Shown: piece after piece, positions 1 to 7,370 of the stretch
How the letters are laid out: each line of letters begins with the position of its first letter
Numbering within the stretch: the stretch's first letter is position 1
Source: Flavobacterium psychrophilum
GTDB lineage: Bacteria; Bacteroidota; Bacteroidia; Flavobacteriales; Flavobacteriaceae
DNA length: 17,369 bases
Assembly: GCA_945878515.1 (NCBI GenBank)
Contig: CAMCTL010000061.1
Location: forward strand, 1-17,369
Reading direction: 5' to 3'
Notes under the pieces: generated by a model
What the model was told of the DNA's origin: nothing
The model's database searches: none
What the model saw: only the letters and a program-made list of their open reading frames with translations
Made by a program: the position numbers and the translations under genes

Positions 1-1424
1 GGCCACAACCAAGAAGAAAACCAAGTATCGAGAGCGTCAACATCTTGTTTTAAGTCGGAAGTTTGAAGTTTGAAGTTAGAAGTTTTAGTTTGCGCTAATT
101 TTAGAGCTTCTTCAATATTCTCGGCAACCACGAAATCTTCTTTTCCATCGCCGTAGAAATAAGCTGGAATTTGTTGTCCCCACCACAATTGACGCGAAAT
201 ATTCCAATCACGGATATTATTCAACCAATGTGCATAAGTATTATTAAAACGAGTTGGATGCAATTTGATCTCACCATCAACCAAAACAGATTGAATTGCA
301 GGTTTCACCAAATCTTCCATTTTCAAGAACCATTGATCCGACAAACGAGGTTCGATTACGGCTTTTGTTCTTTCCGAAGTTCCTACTTTATTCAAGTGGA
401 TTTCGGATTTCTCCAAAGCTCCTAAGTCTTTAAGTTCAGCTTCAATTTCTGTACGAACCACAAAACGGTCTTTGCCTTGATAATGCAAGCCAAAACTATT
501 TAAAGTCGCATCATCATTGAAAATATCAATAATTTCTAGATTATGCTTTTCACCTAAAGTTTTATCATTAGTATCGTGCGCCGGAGTCACTTTCAAGCAA
601 CCTGTTCCAAATTCGATATCAACATATTCATCTGCAATTACTGGAATTTCTCTTCCACAGATTGGCACAATAACTGTTTTTCCTATTAAATGAGAATATC
701 TTTTATCATTAGGATTAACACAAATCGCGGTATCACCAAAAATAGTTTCGGGTCTAGTAGTGGCTACAATAATTCCTTCGTCACTGTTTGGAACTCCCCC
801 TTCGGGGGTTGGGGGGCTATATTTTAGGAAATACAATTTTCCTTGTTGCTCTTCATAAATCACCTCTTCGTCAGACAAAGTAGTTTTGGCTTCCGGATCC
901 CAGTTTACCATTCGATAACCGCGATAAATCAATCCTTTGTTGTACAAATCCACAAAAGATTTAATTACCGATGCCGACATGTCAGGATCCATTGTGAATT
1001 TTGTTCTGTCCCAATCACAGGAGCAGCCCAATTGTTTCAATTGTTCGAGAATAGTTCCGCCATATTTGTCAGTCCAATCGTAAGCATGCTTCAAAAACTC
1101 CTCACGACTCAAATCGGATTTATTAATTCCTTCTGATTTTAATTTTGCAACCACTTTTGCTTCAGTAGCAATCGAAGCGTGATCCGTTCCAGGAACCCAA
1201 CAAGCGTTGAATCCCTTTAGACGAGCTCTTCTAATCAAAACATCTTGAATAGTATTGTTCAACATGTGGCCCATGTGCAAAACTCCTGTAACGTTTGGAG
1301 GCGGAATTACTATGGTATATGGTGTTCTGTGGTCGGGTTCCGAATGGAAATAATTGTTTTTCATCCAGTAGTCATACCATTTACTTTCAATAGTTTTGGC
1401 ATCAAATTGTGTAGGGATTGTCAT
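1..1424 (-). CDS. valS: Valyl-tRNA synthetase, N-terminal part (runs off left edge)
   Basis: Class I aminoacyl-tRNA synthetase that charges tRNA-Val in the cytoplasm. The ATG is at 1424-1422, and 474 complete codons are present before the window ends, roughly half of a usual ValS. The ATP-binding signature is [13 protein letters not shown], with HMGH at residues 50-53. It is followed by the [15 protein letters not shown] block, the editing-domain ATTRPET motif and, at the very edge, DTWFSSWLW (residues 466-474). The KMSKS region lies outside the window. Two segments look foreign to the family: residues 203-214 ([12 protein letters not shown]) are encoded by a C5/G5 hairpin repeat, and residues 445-456 ([12 protein letters not shown]) by a heptamer tandem repeat. 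Both keep the reading frame, so the gene appears functional. Identity is near certain from the motifs; the repeat origin of the two segments is inferred. Confidence 0.97.
   Translation of the reverse strand, partial: MTIPTQFDAKTIESKWYDYWMKNNYFHSEPDHRTPYTIVIPPPNVTGVLHMGHMLNNTIQDVLIRRARLKGFNACWVPGTDHASIATEAKVVAKLKSEGINKSDLSREEFLKHAYDWTDKYGGTILEQLKQLGCSCDWDRTKFTMDPDMSASVIKSFVDLYNKGLIYRGYRMVNWDPEAKTTLSDEEVIYEEQQGKLYFLKYSPPTPEGGVPNSDEGIIVATTRPETIFGDTAICVNPNDKRYSHLIGKTVIVPICGREIPVIADEYVDIEFGTGCLKVTPAHDTNDKTLGEKHNLEIIDIFNDDATLNSFGLHYQGKDRFVVRTEIEAELKDLGALEKSEIHLNKVGTSERTKAVIEPRLSDQWFLKMEDLVKPAIQSVLVDGEIKLHPTRFNNTYAHWLNNIRDWNISRQLWWGQQIPAYFYGDGKEDFVVAENIEEALKLAQTKTSNFKLQTSDLKQDVDALDTWFSSWLW
58..85. 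repeat. Heptamer tandem repeat inside valS
   Basis: Four consecutive 7-base units are visible: GAAGTTT, GAAGTTT, GAAGTTA, GAAGTTT. A fifth degenerate unit follows. The run lies inside valS, just upstream (in protein terms) of the conserved DTWFSSWLW block, and is translated as part of residues 445-456. Twenty-eight bases is not a multiple of three, but the segment as a whole stays in frame. Confidence 0.8.
794..817. repeat. C5/G5 hairpin element inside valS
   Basis: The run CTCCCCCTTCGGGGG is followed by TTGGGGGGC and forms a five-base-pair GC stem with a TTC loop, in otherwise AT-rich DNA. On the coding (minus) strand it is read as SPPTPEGGV, replacing what is normally a variable loop before the editing-domain ATTRPET motif. 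From memory, similar C/G-run elements occur as dispersed small repeats in Bacteroidota genomes; this window holds only one copy. Confidence 0.65.
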
Positions 1425-1431
1425 TTTATTG

Positions 1432-1493
1432 TTTATTTATTTAATCGGTTAATTATTTAATCGATTAAGCAATTAACCGATTAAGCAAATAAA
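1432..1493. repeat. Octamer array forming a long hairpin in the valS leader
   Basis: Six head-to-tail octamers begin with TTAA at 1441, 1449, 1457, 1465, 1473 and 1481 (TTAATCGG, TTAATTAT, TTAATCGA, TTAAGCAA, TTAACCGA, TTAAGCAA). The same stretch is an inverted repeat. Positions 1441-1454 are exactly complementary to 1471-1484 (14 bp), and 1432-1438 pair with 1487-1493 across a two-base mismatch. The 16-base middle contains the smaller palindrome TTAATCGATTAA. The array ends 7 bases from the valS ATG, so in the valS transcript it would fold across the ribosome landing region. Confidence 0.8.
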
Positions 1494-1533
1494 CCTTATA
1501 GTTTGGTCTGATATTTGTAATTAAAATTGACAG

Positions 1534-1541
1534 CAAAAGTA
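1534..1541 (-). promoter_or_regulatory. Candidate -7 element for valS
   Basis: On the minus strand this reads TACTTTTG, a full match to the Bacteroidota -7 consensus TAnnTTTG. No clean -33 TTTG is visible at the usual distance. If used, the transcript would start near 1528 and carry about 100 bases of leader that includes the octamer hairpin. Confidence 0.4.
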
Positions 1542-1576
1542 AATAATAAAGCACAGTATAAAAAGCGAAATAAATA

Positions 1577-1607
1577 ATTGTAAGCTTAATTAAAAAAAGT
1601 AAATTTA
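1577..1607 (+). promoter_or_regulatory. Candidate promoter of the DUF1573 gene
   Basis: ATTG at 1577-1580 and TAAATTTA at 1600-1607 are separated by 19 bases, close to the Bacteroidota arrangement of a TTG-type -33 and TAnnTTTG -7. The -7 lies inside a perfect 14-base palindrome, AAGTAAATTTACTT (1597-1610), which could be an operator. The start codon follows about 27 bases later. Confidence 0.4.
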
Positions 1608-1633
1608 CTTAACAATATTTAAAAGATAAGAAA

Positions 1634-2023
1634 ATGAAAAATATAGCAACATTAATAATAGTAGTTTTAGTTAGTAGCGTTGGTTTTGCCCAAAAAGCGG
1701 CTAAAATTGAGTTTAAGGCAAAAGATAATACGATTGATTATGGAACAGTCTCCAAGAAGAATGACAATGGAGTTCGCTCTTTTGAATTTACAAATACTGG
1801 AAACGCGCCTTTGATTATTAGCAATGTGCTTTCGACTTGCGGATGTACAGTACCTACGAAACCCGAGGCGCCAATTATGCCAGGAAAAACAGGAAAAATT
1901 GAAGTTAAATACAGTATGATTCCCGGTCCGATAAGAAAAACCATTACTGTTGAATCCAATGCTGTGAATTACGAAGGTGGTAGAGTTCCGCTAAAGATAA
2001 AAGGTGATGTGATTTCTGATTAA
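1634..2023 (+). CDS. DUF1573 family exported protein
   Basis: A 129-residue protein with an N-terminal signal peptide (hydrophobic residues 4-18, cleavage likely near GFA-Q), so it is probably periplasmic or outer-membrane associated. The mature part matches the DUF1573 family: the pattern 'DYGTVSKKN...FEFTNTGNAPLIISNVLSTCGCTVP' followed by a beta-rich segment (GKTGKIEVKYSMIPGPIRKTITVESNA). The CGC motif is at residues 69-71, the family's hallmark cysteine pair. No biochemical role is established for DUF1573; the immunoglobulin-like, Hydin/ASH-type fold suggests a binding or structural role. It stands alone, divergent from valS, and is closed by a hairpin terminator. The ATG is preceded by an A-rich stretch, typical for this group. 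Confidence 0.9.
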   Translation: MKNIATLIIVVLVSSVGFAQKAAKIEFKAKDNTIDYGTVSKKNDNGVRSFEFTNTGNAPLIISNVLSTCGCTVPTKPEAPIMPGKTGKIEVKYSMIPGPIRKTITVESNAVNYEGGRVPLKIKGDVISD

Positions 2024-2043
2024 AATCTTTTCAAATCATATCG

Positions 2044-2078
2044 AAACGCTTCTTAATTAACTTTGAGAAGCGTTTTTT
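2044..2078 (+). terminator. Rho-independent terminator after the DUF1573 gene
   Basis: AAACGCTTCT (2044-2053) pairs perfectly with AGAAGCGTTT (2066-2075) across a 12-base loop. The right arm runs into T6 (2073-2078). It separates the two convergent genes. Confidence 0.85.
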
Positions 2079-2080
2079 AT

Positions 2081-3412
2081 TTATAATACATTTAGCAATT
2101 GAAATTTGAACTTTAGAATTTGGCTTTCTCTTTCAACTTCAAAAGTTATCCAGTTTTCCTCATCCGATTTTAATAAAGAATTAATTTTTTCAAGCGTTAA
2201 ATAATAACCAAGTTTACCATTTATGCTCACAATGACATCGCCGCTCTGCAGTCCGCATAATTCAGCTGGCGACTTTTTTCGAATATTTCCAATGATATAA
2301 ATTGGTTTTAATACGAATTTATATTTAAAATTGTTCCTTAGATCATTGCCACTTGCATCTAATGCACCTACATTAATTTTCGGAACTGTTTCGAGTCGGA
2401 GGGTTTCTTGAACCCACTGTAATCCAAAATGTTGAACTTCAATACCACTTCTGTTATAATTAAATGGTGTTCTGTAATTACTGTTTTTCTTTAAAAAAAG
2501 TTGTTGATTTGAATAGTCAAAAACTAAATTGAATCTTTTTAAAATTTCGGAACCTACTGATCCAGCCCGATCTTTTACCATTTTTACATTTTTTATAGAA
2601 GTCAAATCTGGAAAAGCAATTACTGGATTATTAAATTCAAATTTTGAAAAAGTAAATTTTTTAATTTGAGCTCTTTTTCCGTCAACATCTCCACTAAATC
2701 CTTTTCCTAAGTAGTCCTCAAAATTTCTTGATGGTATGTTGATTGAGTTTTGTTTATTTTCGAAAAGCCAAATGGCATCACAATTGCCAATATCAAGTAG
2801 CAGTTTTGTGCTAATTTTAGTTGAATCAATTATGGCAGAACCATTAATATATGGTTTTGATTTTTCGACGGTTATAGGAACGGTCTGATATTTTTTTGCA
2901 ATTCGCTTTCGGTTTTTTTCAGTGTCTTTATATATAGTAATTCGCTTTCTTTCATAATTAATTTCAACCAAGTTCGATTTCAAAAAGTTATAACCAATAA
3001 TACCATTTACAGGAATTCCAATGTGTGAAGATAAGTTAAAACTTTGATCTAGAACGATATATAACAAATGATTAGGATATCGCAAACCCTTAATTTCTAA
3101 AGTCTTATTGGTAGATTTTAAACCTTCAATTGATGTCTCGCTTCCCAAACCTCTCAATGCTATTTTTTCAACATTAAAAAAGTTCAACTCTTTCTTATCT
3201 TCCATACTAAAAAGAATGGTTTCTTCTACGCCAGAATCAAGGAGGAAGTTCAACTCAACTTGATTTACTTTTATGGGAATGAATATCAAATTATTGATAA
3301 ATTTGAAATGAACAACAACTTTATCTGTTCCTTTTTCAAATTGAAATTCGTCCTGCCCAAATACAGTCAATGAAGAAACAATAAATAAGTATAAAATGAT
3401 TAGTCGTTTCAT
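2081..3412 (-). CDS. Secreted retropepsin-like aspartyl protease with C-terminal PDZ domain
   Basis: A 443-residue protein with a signal peptide (residues 1-20, ending VFGQ). Two retropepsin-like halves are visible. The first has FLLDSG (D59-S60-G61) and a downstream GIIGYNFLK block (137-145). The second has LLLDIG (D207-I208-G209) and GSVGSEILKRFNLVFDY (284-300). A PDZ domain follows at about 365-440 with SPAELCGLQSGDVIVSING (381-399). This architecture is known in Bacteroidota 'aspartyl protease family' proteins; the substrate is unknown. The second active-site triad has Ile where Thr or Ser is normal, so that half may be inactive or non-canonical. The gene is convergent with the DUF1573 gene and divergent from the aminotransferase gene. 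The ATG at 3412 gives a complete signal peptide, which supports this start. Confidence 0.85.
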   Translation of the reverse strand: MKRLIILYLFIVSSLTVFGQDEFQFEKGTDKVVVHFKFINNLIFIPIKVNQVELNFLLDSGVEETILFSMEDKKELNFFNVEKIALRGLGSETSIEGLKSTNKTLEIKGLRYPNHLLYIVLDQSFNLSSHIGIPVNGIIGYNFLKSNLVEINYERKRITIYKDTEKNRKRIAKKYQTVPITVEKSKPYINGSAIIDSTKISTKLLLDIGNCDAIWLFENKQNSINIPSRNFEDYLGKGFSGDVDGKRAQIKKFTFSKFEFNNPVIAFPDLTSIKNVKMVKDRAGSVGSEILKRFNLVFDYSNQQLFLKKNSNYRTPFNYNRSGIEVQHFGLQWVQETLRLETVPKINVGALDASGNDLRNNFKYKFVLKPIYIIGNIRKKSPAELCGLQSGDVIVSINGKLGYYLTLEKINSLLKSDEENWITFEVERESQILKFKFQLLNVL

Positions 3413-3479
3413 CCTAAAAGTTTTTATAAAGTTAGTAAAATATTGAAAATTAAAGCCATTTTATTCACAAATTAATAGT

Positions 3480-3517
3480 TTTGAAGCCGTTTATTTCGAA
3501 AAAAAATCGCAAATTTG
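3480..3517 (+). promoter_or_regulatory. Candidate promoter of the aminotransferase gene
   Basis: TTTG (3480-3483) and CAAATTTG (3510-3517, continuing GCACC) resemble a -33/-7 pair, but the 26-base spacing is long and the -7 lacks the TA. If real, transcription starts about 12 bases before the ATG at 3536, which rules out the upstream TTG at 3515 as the start codon. Confidence 0.3.
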
Positions 3518-3535
3518 CACCAAATTTTTTTTAAC

Positions 3536-4732
3536 ATGCCTAGTATTTCAATTAGAGGCCAAAAAATGCCCGAATCGCCAATCCGAAAGTTGGCTCCGTA
3601 TGCTGACTTGGCTAAGCTGAAAGGTCATAAAGTATATCATTTAAATATTGGTCAACCCGATATAAAAAGTCCAGATCTCGCCATTAAAGCCATAAAAAAT
3701 ATTGATTTAGATATCATTGAATATGGACCTTCGGCAGGTTATGAAAGTTACCGAAAAAAATTATCCTTATTTTACGCCAATCAAAATGTGCGAGTTTCGT
3801 TTGAAGACATAATGATTACAACAGGTGGATCTGAGGCGCTTTTGTTTGCGCTTGGCAGTATTATGGATCCGGAAGACGAAGTGATTATTCCCGAGCCTTT
3901 TTACGCAAATTATAGTGCGTTTTCAGCAGAATCAAGTGCAAGAGTTGTACCTGTTATTTCAAATATCGAAAGCGGTTTTACCTTGCCTACGATAGCAGAA
4001 TTTGAAAAAGCAATTACGCCAAAAACCAAGGCGATTTTAATCTGCAATCCCAATAATCCAACAGGCTATTTGTATTCAGAATCCGAAATTAATCAATTGG
4101 GAGAATTAGTTAGGAAACACGACCTATTTCTAATTGCTGATGAAGTTTATCGCGAATTCATATACGATGAAAAAGACAAACATTTTTCAGTGATGAATCT
4201 GAAGGGAATTGAGCAAAACGTGATTATGATTGATTCTGTTTCCAAAAGATACAGCATGTGTGGCGCTCGAATTGGTTGCATGATCACCAAAAATAGAGAA
4301 GTTATTTCCGCCTCAATGAAATTTGCTCAGGCTCGATTATGCCCACCAACGATTGAACAAATCGCTTGCGAAGCTGCAATAGATACACCTCAAAGCTATT
4401 TTGACGAAGTAATTTCTGAATATAAAGAGCGTAGAAATGCATTAATTACAGAATTAAACAAAATTGAAGGTGTTATTGTAACCACTCCTAAAGCGGCGTT
4501 TTATTGTATTGCGCAACTTCCAGTTGACAATACCGATGATTTCGCACAATGGTTGCTTGAAAGCTATAATTTGAATGGAGAAACAGTAATGGTAGCTCCT
4601 GCGGCGGGATTTTATTCTAGTCCTGGTGTTGGTTTGAATCAAGTGCGTATTGCTTATGTTTTGAAAAAAGAAGATTTAGTTAGAGCAGTTCAAATCTTAA
4701 AAGAAGCTATTTATATATACAATTCGAAATAG
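3536..4732 (+). CDS. PLP-dependent aminotransferase, class I/II (aspartate-aminotransferase fold)
   Basis: A 398-residue fold-type I aminotransferase that moves an amino group between an amino acid and a 2-oxo acid using pyridoxal phosphate in the cytoplasm. Visible signatures are LNIGQPDI near the N-terminus, TTGGSEALLFALG (PLP phosphate-binding turn), CNPNNPTG (PNNPTG at residues 172-177), ADEVYREF and the PLP lysine in SVSKRYSMCGARIG (Lys 237). The C-terminal arginine that binds the substrate carboxylate is likely in NQVRIAYV. The open frame extends back to a TTG at 3515, but the ATG at 3536 (MPSISIRG) is preferred because the upstream extension is low-complexity and overlaps the likely promoter. 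The exact substrate (aspartate, aromatic or other) cannot be read from the sequence. It is a single gene, divergent from the protease gene. Confidence 0.93.
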   Translation: MPSISIRGQKMPESPIRKLAPYADLAKLKGHKVYHLNIGQPDIKSPDLAIKAIKNIDLDIIEYGPSAGYESYRKKLSLFYANQNVRVSFEDIMITTGGSEALLFALGSIMDPEDEVIIPEPFYANYSAFSAESSARVVPVISNIESGFTLPTIAEFEKAITPKTKAILICNPNNPTGYLYSESEINQLGELVRKHDLFLIADEVYREFIYDEKDKHFSVMNLKGIEQNVIMIDSVSKRYSMCGARIGCMITKNREVISASMKFAQARLCPPTIEQIACEAAIDTPQSYFDEVISEYKERRNALITELNKIEGVIVTTPKAAFYCIAQLPVDNTDDFAQWLLESYNLNGETVMVAPAAGFYSSPGVGLNQVRIAYVLKKEDLVRAVQILKEAIYIYNSK

Positions 4733-4799
4733 GACATTTTATAGATTCTTATTCAATATGAATTTTTAAAAGCTTTAACAACACTTATTCATAATTAAT

Positions 4800-4807
4800 T
4801 ATCTTTA
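4800..4807 (+). promoter_or_regulatory. Candidate -7 element for folE
   Basis: TATCTTTA is one base off TAnnTTTG and lies 36 bases before the folE ATG. The only -33-like sequence, TTTA at 4774-4777, is weak. Confidence 0.3.
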
Positions 4808-4843
4808 CACTCAAATATATTATTACAATAATTGTAACATTTA

Positions 4844-5515
4844 ATGATAAACAACGAAGAATTTCAGGACGAAATAGGAGACAATCATATTAGTTCTTCA
4901 GCAAAAAATCCCTTAAGAGACGATGCTTTCGATATTTCTGATGACGAAAAAATCATCAGAATAAAAAAAGATGTCGAAAGTATACTATTTACTTTAGGCA
5001 TGGATTTGACAGACGATAGCATCAAAGGAACACCCAATCGTGTAGCAAAAATGTTTGTCAAAGAAATTTTTGGAGGATTAAATCCAACAAAAAAACCGAG
5101 CGCATCGACATTCGAAAACAACTACAAGTATGGCGAAATGCTCGTAGAAAAAAACATTACTGTCTATTCTACTTGCGAGCACCATTTGCTACCCATAATT
5201 GGTAGAGCTCATGTGGCGTACATCTCAAAAGGACGCGTTATTGGTTTGTCAAAAATAAACAGAATAGTTGAGTTTTACGCCAAAAGACCCCAAGTTCAGG
5301 AGCGCTTAACGATGCAAATTGTACAAGAGCTTCAAATAGCATTAGGCACAGATGATGTAGCTTGTATTATTGATGCTAAACATCTTTGCGTTAATTCACG
5401 AGGAATAAAAGACATCGAAAGCAGCACAGTAACCTCAGAATTTGGCGGACAATTTAAAGAAGAACAAACTCGCAGAGAACTTTTGGAATATATCAAGTTA
5501 GAAACGAAATTTTAA
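4844..5515 (+). CDS. folE: GTP cyclohydrolase I
   Basis: Converts GTP to 7,8-dihydroneopterin triphosphate, the first step of tetrahydrofolate and pterin synthesis. The length of 223 residues is normal for the family. An acidic, variable N-terminal tail of about 45 residues precedes the conserved core. Zinc ligands are visible at Cys111 and His114 (STCEHHLLPIIGRAHVAYI) and Cys182 (KHLCVNSRG). The family signature GLSKINRIVEFYAKRPQ is intact. The gene is followed after 86 bases by cysS in the same direction, with a heptamer inverted repeat between, so a folE-cysS operon is possible but unproven. The folate product feeds the one-carbon pool also used by PurU in this window. Confidence 0.97.
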   Translation: MINNEEFQDEIGDNHISSSAKNPLRDDAFDISDDEKIIRIKKDVESILFTLGMDLTDDSIKGTPNRVAKMFVKEIFGGLNPTKKPSASTFENNYKYGEMLVEKNITVYSTCEHHLLPIIGRAHVAYISKGRVIGLSKINRIVEFYAKRPQVQERLTMQIVQELQIALGTDDVACIIDAKHLCVNSRGIKDIESSTVTSEFGGQFKEEQTRRELLEYIKLETKF

Positions 5516-5517
5516 AA

Positions 5518-5598
5518 GTTTATAGTTTGTGGTTTATTGTTTGTTGTTATGTAAACCAAGATGTAGAAACCACAAACAATAAACAATAAACCATAAAT
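5518..5598. repeat. Opposed heptamer arrays (inverted repeat) between folE and cysS
   Basis: The left arm is built of 7-base units GTTTATA, GTTTGTG, GTTTATT, GTTTGTT (5518-5545). The right arm is built of CACAAAC, AATAAAC, AATAAAC, CATAAAT (5571-5598). Taken as 28-base arms (5519-5546 and 5570-5597), 24 positions are complementary and some mismatches would be G-U pairs in RNA. The central spacer is 23 bases. The right arm ends 4 bases before the cysS ATG, so the element fills the whole folE-cysS gap and must include the cysS translation start region. Confidence 0.8.
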
Positions 5599-5601
5599 CA
5601 A

Positions 5602-7080
5602 ATGCACAAATCCCAAACTTTAAAAATATACAATACGCTTTCTGGAGAAAAAGAAATTTTTGTGCCCATTCATGAAGGAAATGTTGGAATGTACGTTTGT
5701 GGACCAACAGTGTACAGCAATGTACACCTTGGAAATGTAAGAACGTTTATGTCGTTTGATGTGATTTTTCGTTATTTTTTACACTTGGGCTACAAAACGC
5801 GCTATGTTAGAAATATTACTGATGCTGGACATCTAACCGATGATGGAAATGTAGACAACGACCGTTTTGTAAAACAGTCTCGACTTGAAAAATTGGAACC
5901 CATGGAAGTGGTGCAAAAATATACTGTCGATTTTCATCAGGTTTTAGAAAAATTTAATTTTTTAGCTCCCACAATTGAGCCTACAGCAACAGGCCATATC
6001 ATTGAACAAATAGAACTCATTCAAAAACTGATTGCCGACGGTTTCGCTTATGAAACTCAAGGTTCTGTATATTTTGATGTTTTTGCATACAATAAAAAAG
6101 GTTTGAATTATGGTGAATTGAGCAATCGAAATATAGATGAATTGTTTGCCAACACTAGAGATTTAGACGGTCAAAACGAAAAGAAAAACCCTCAAGATTT
6201 TGCCTTGTGGAAAAATGCTTCACCTGCGCATATCATGCGTTGGAATTCCCCGTGGGGCGAAGGTTTTCCAGGTTGGCATTTAGAGTGTACAGCAATGAGC
6301 ACCAAATATTTAGGAGAACATTTTGATATTCATGGTGGCGGCATGGATTTAAAATTTCCTCATCATGAATGTGAAGTGGCTCAAGGAAAAGCGTGTAATG
6401 GAGTCACTCCTGTTAATATTTGGATGCACACCAATATGCTTACAATGAATGGTTTGCGAATGAGTAAATCAACAGGAAATTATATTTTACCAATGGAGTT
6501 GCTTTCGGGTGAAAATACTTTTTTCGAAAAGAAATTCCAACCGAATGTCGTTCGTTTTTGCTTTTTGCAGGCGCATTATCGAAGTGTATTGGATATTTCG
6601 AACGAAGCAATGCTAGCCAGCGAAAAAGGATTGAATCGATTGCTTGAAGGTGTAAAATTGATTTCCACAATTCAACCCAATACAACTTCTTCTTTTTCTG
6701 TAACTGATTGGATTCAAAATTGTTATGACGCAATGAATGACGATTTTAATACCCCAATTTTAATCGCTAATTTATTTGAAGGAATTCGGTACATCAATTT
6801 ATTAAATGATAATTCCGCCAGCTTGACTGCCGATGATTTGAAATTATTCAGTCATGCGATAAGTACATTTATCTTTGATGTTTTGGGACTTAAAGACGAA
6901 AAAGGCGTTGAAAACAATAACGAAAAACTGGATGGTGTTGTCAATATGCTAATAGGAATGCGAAATGAGGCTAGAGCCAATAAAGATTTTGCAATGTCAG
7001 ATCAAATAAGAAATCAGTTGATTGCTTTGGGAATTCAGTTGAAGGACGGGAAAGAAGGAACTACTTTTAGTATTTATTAA
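5602..7080 (+). CDS. cysS: Cysteinyl-tRNA synthetase
   Basis: Class I synthetase that attaches cysteine to tRNA-Cys in the cytoplasm. The 492-residue length is normal for Bacteroidota CysS. Visible motifs are the zinc-binding Cys33 in [10 protein letters not shown], the HIGH-type HLGN at 42-45, [10 protein letters not shown] and [10 protein letters not shown] with further zinc ligands, and the KMSKS loop as RMSKS (286-290). The C-terminal part (roughly 340-490) is the helical anticodon-binding region and ends in the [21 protein letters not shown] motif typical of the family. No separate promoter is obvious because the upstream 86 bases are repeat; transcription from folE is plausible. Confidence 0.97.
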   Translation: MHKSQTLKIYNTLSGEKEIFVPIHEGNVGMYVCGPTVYSNVHLGNVRTFMSFDVIFRYFLHLGYKTRYVRNITDAGHLTDDGNVDNDRFVKQSRLEKLEPMEVVQKYTVDFHQVLEKFNFLAPTIEPTATGHIIEQIELIQKLIADGFAYETQGSVYFDVFAYNKKGLNYGELSNRNIDELFANTRDLDGQNEKKNPQDFALWKNASPAHIMRWNSPWGEGFPGWHLECTAMSTKYLGEHFDIHGGGMDLKFPHHECEVAQGKACNGVTPVNIWMHTNMLTMNGLRMSKSTGNYILPMELLSGENTFFEKKFQPNVVRFCFLQAHYRSVLDISNEAMLASEKGLNRLLEGVKLISTIQPNTTSSFSVTDWIQNCYDAMNDDFNTPILIANLFEGIRYINLLNDNSASLTADDLKLFSHAISTFIFDVLGLKDEKGVENNNEKLDGVVNMLIGMRNEARANKDFAMSDQIRNQLIALGIQLKDGKEGTTFSIY

Positions 7081-7325
7081 ACGATTTTTATAGCAGGAAG
7101 AATACAAATTAATGAGAAGCTAATTTCAATGTAAATTTACAGTGTTGTAAAGTGGAATTTTTTATACAAAATTAATTTACGTTAAAATCACTTTAATTTC
7201 TTTATTCAAAAAGTGGAAAAGTCTGTAAAATATATAATTAGGATTTTCGATTTTAATTAATTTTGATTTCTTTTATTTTTGAACATTGTCCCTTGTTTGT
7301 ATATTCGTGGTTAAAAACTTTAAAC
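7081..7325. other. Non-coding cysS-pyrF interval with TGTAAA dyads
   Basis: This stretch is very AT-rich with no credible coding frame. It holds a perfect palindrome TGTAAATTTACA (7130-7141) overlapping a second dyad, TTTACA-GTGT-TGTAAA (7136-7151), with a T6 run shortly after (7158-7163). This may be a weak terminator for cysS or a protein-binding site. Nothing else is recognisable up to the pyrF promoter. Confidence 0.45.
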
Positions 7326-7333
7326 TAACTTTG
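7326..7333 (+). promoter_or_regulatory. Candidate -7 element for pyrF
   Basis: TAACTTTG is an exact match to TAnnTTTG and lies 37 bases before the start codon. TTTG at 7296-7299 could be the -33, but its 26-base spacing is longer than usual. Confidence 0.5.
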
Positions 7334-7341
7334 CCCAAAAG

Positions 7342-7367
7342 CAAACTATAATTACAAACCATAAACC
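7342..7367. repeat. Degenerate heptamer repeat in the pyrF leader
   Basis: CAAAC is followed by the 7-base units TATAATT, ACAAACC, ATAAACC. The units and the shared string AAACCATAAA match the right arm of the folE-cysS repeat (5571-5598). Here only one orientation is present. It ends 3 bases before the pyrF start codon. Confidence 0.55.
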
Positions 7368-7370
7368 GTT

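Noticed and set aside
171..1460. Plus-strand open frames of 71-97 codons opposite valS
   Set aside because: They lie antisense to the clear ValS frame, have no family motifs and no promoter or plausible start context.
1425..1540. T-box riboswitch in the valS leader
   Set aside because: There is no T-box sequence, no terminator-antiterminator pair and no valine specifier loop. The stem is explained by the octamer array.
3515..3535. Upstream TTG start for the aminotransferase
   Set aside because: The extension MHQIFFN overlaps the likely promoter, and the ATG at 3536 gives a natural N-terminus.
5518..5598. CRISPR-like array between folE and cysS
   Set aside because: Units are 7 bases with no spacers, and there are no cas genes nearby.
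5518..5598. Intrinsic terminator of folE
   Set aside because: The stem is AT-rich with mismatches and no T run follows the right arm. A long hairpin remains possible in RNA, but termination is not supported.
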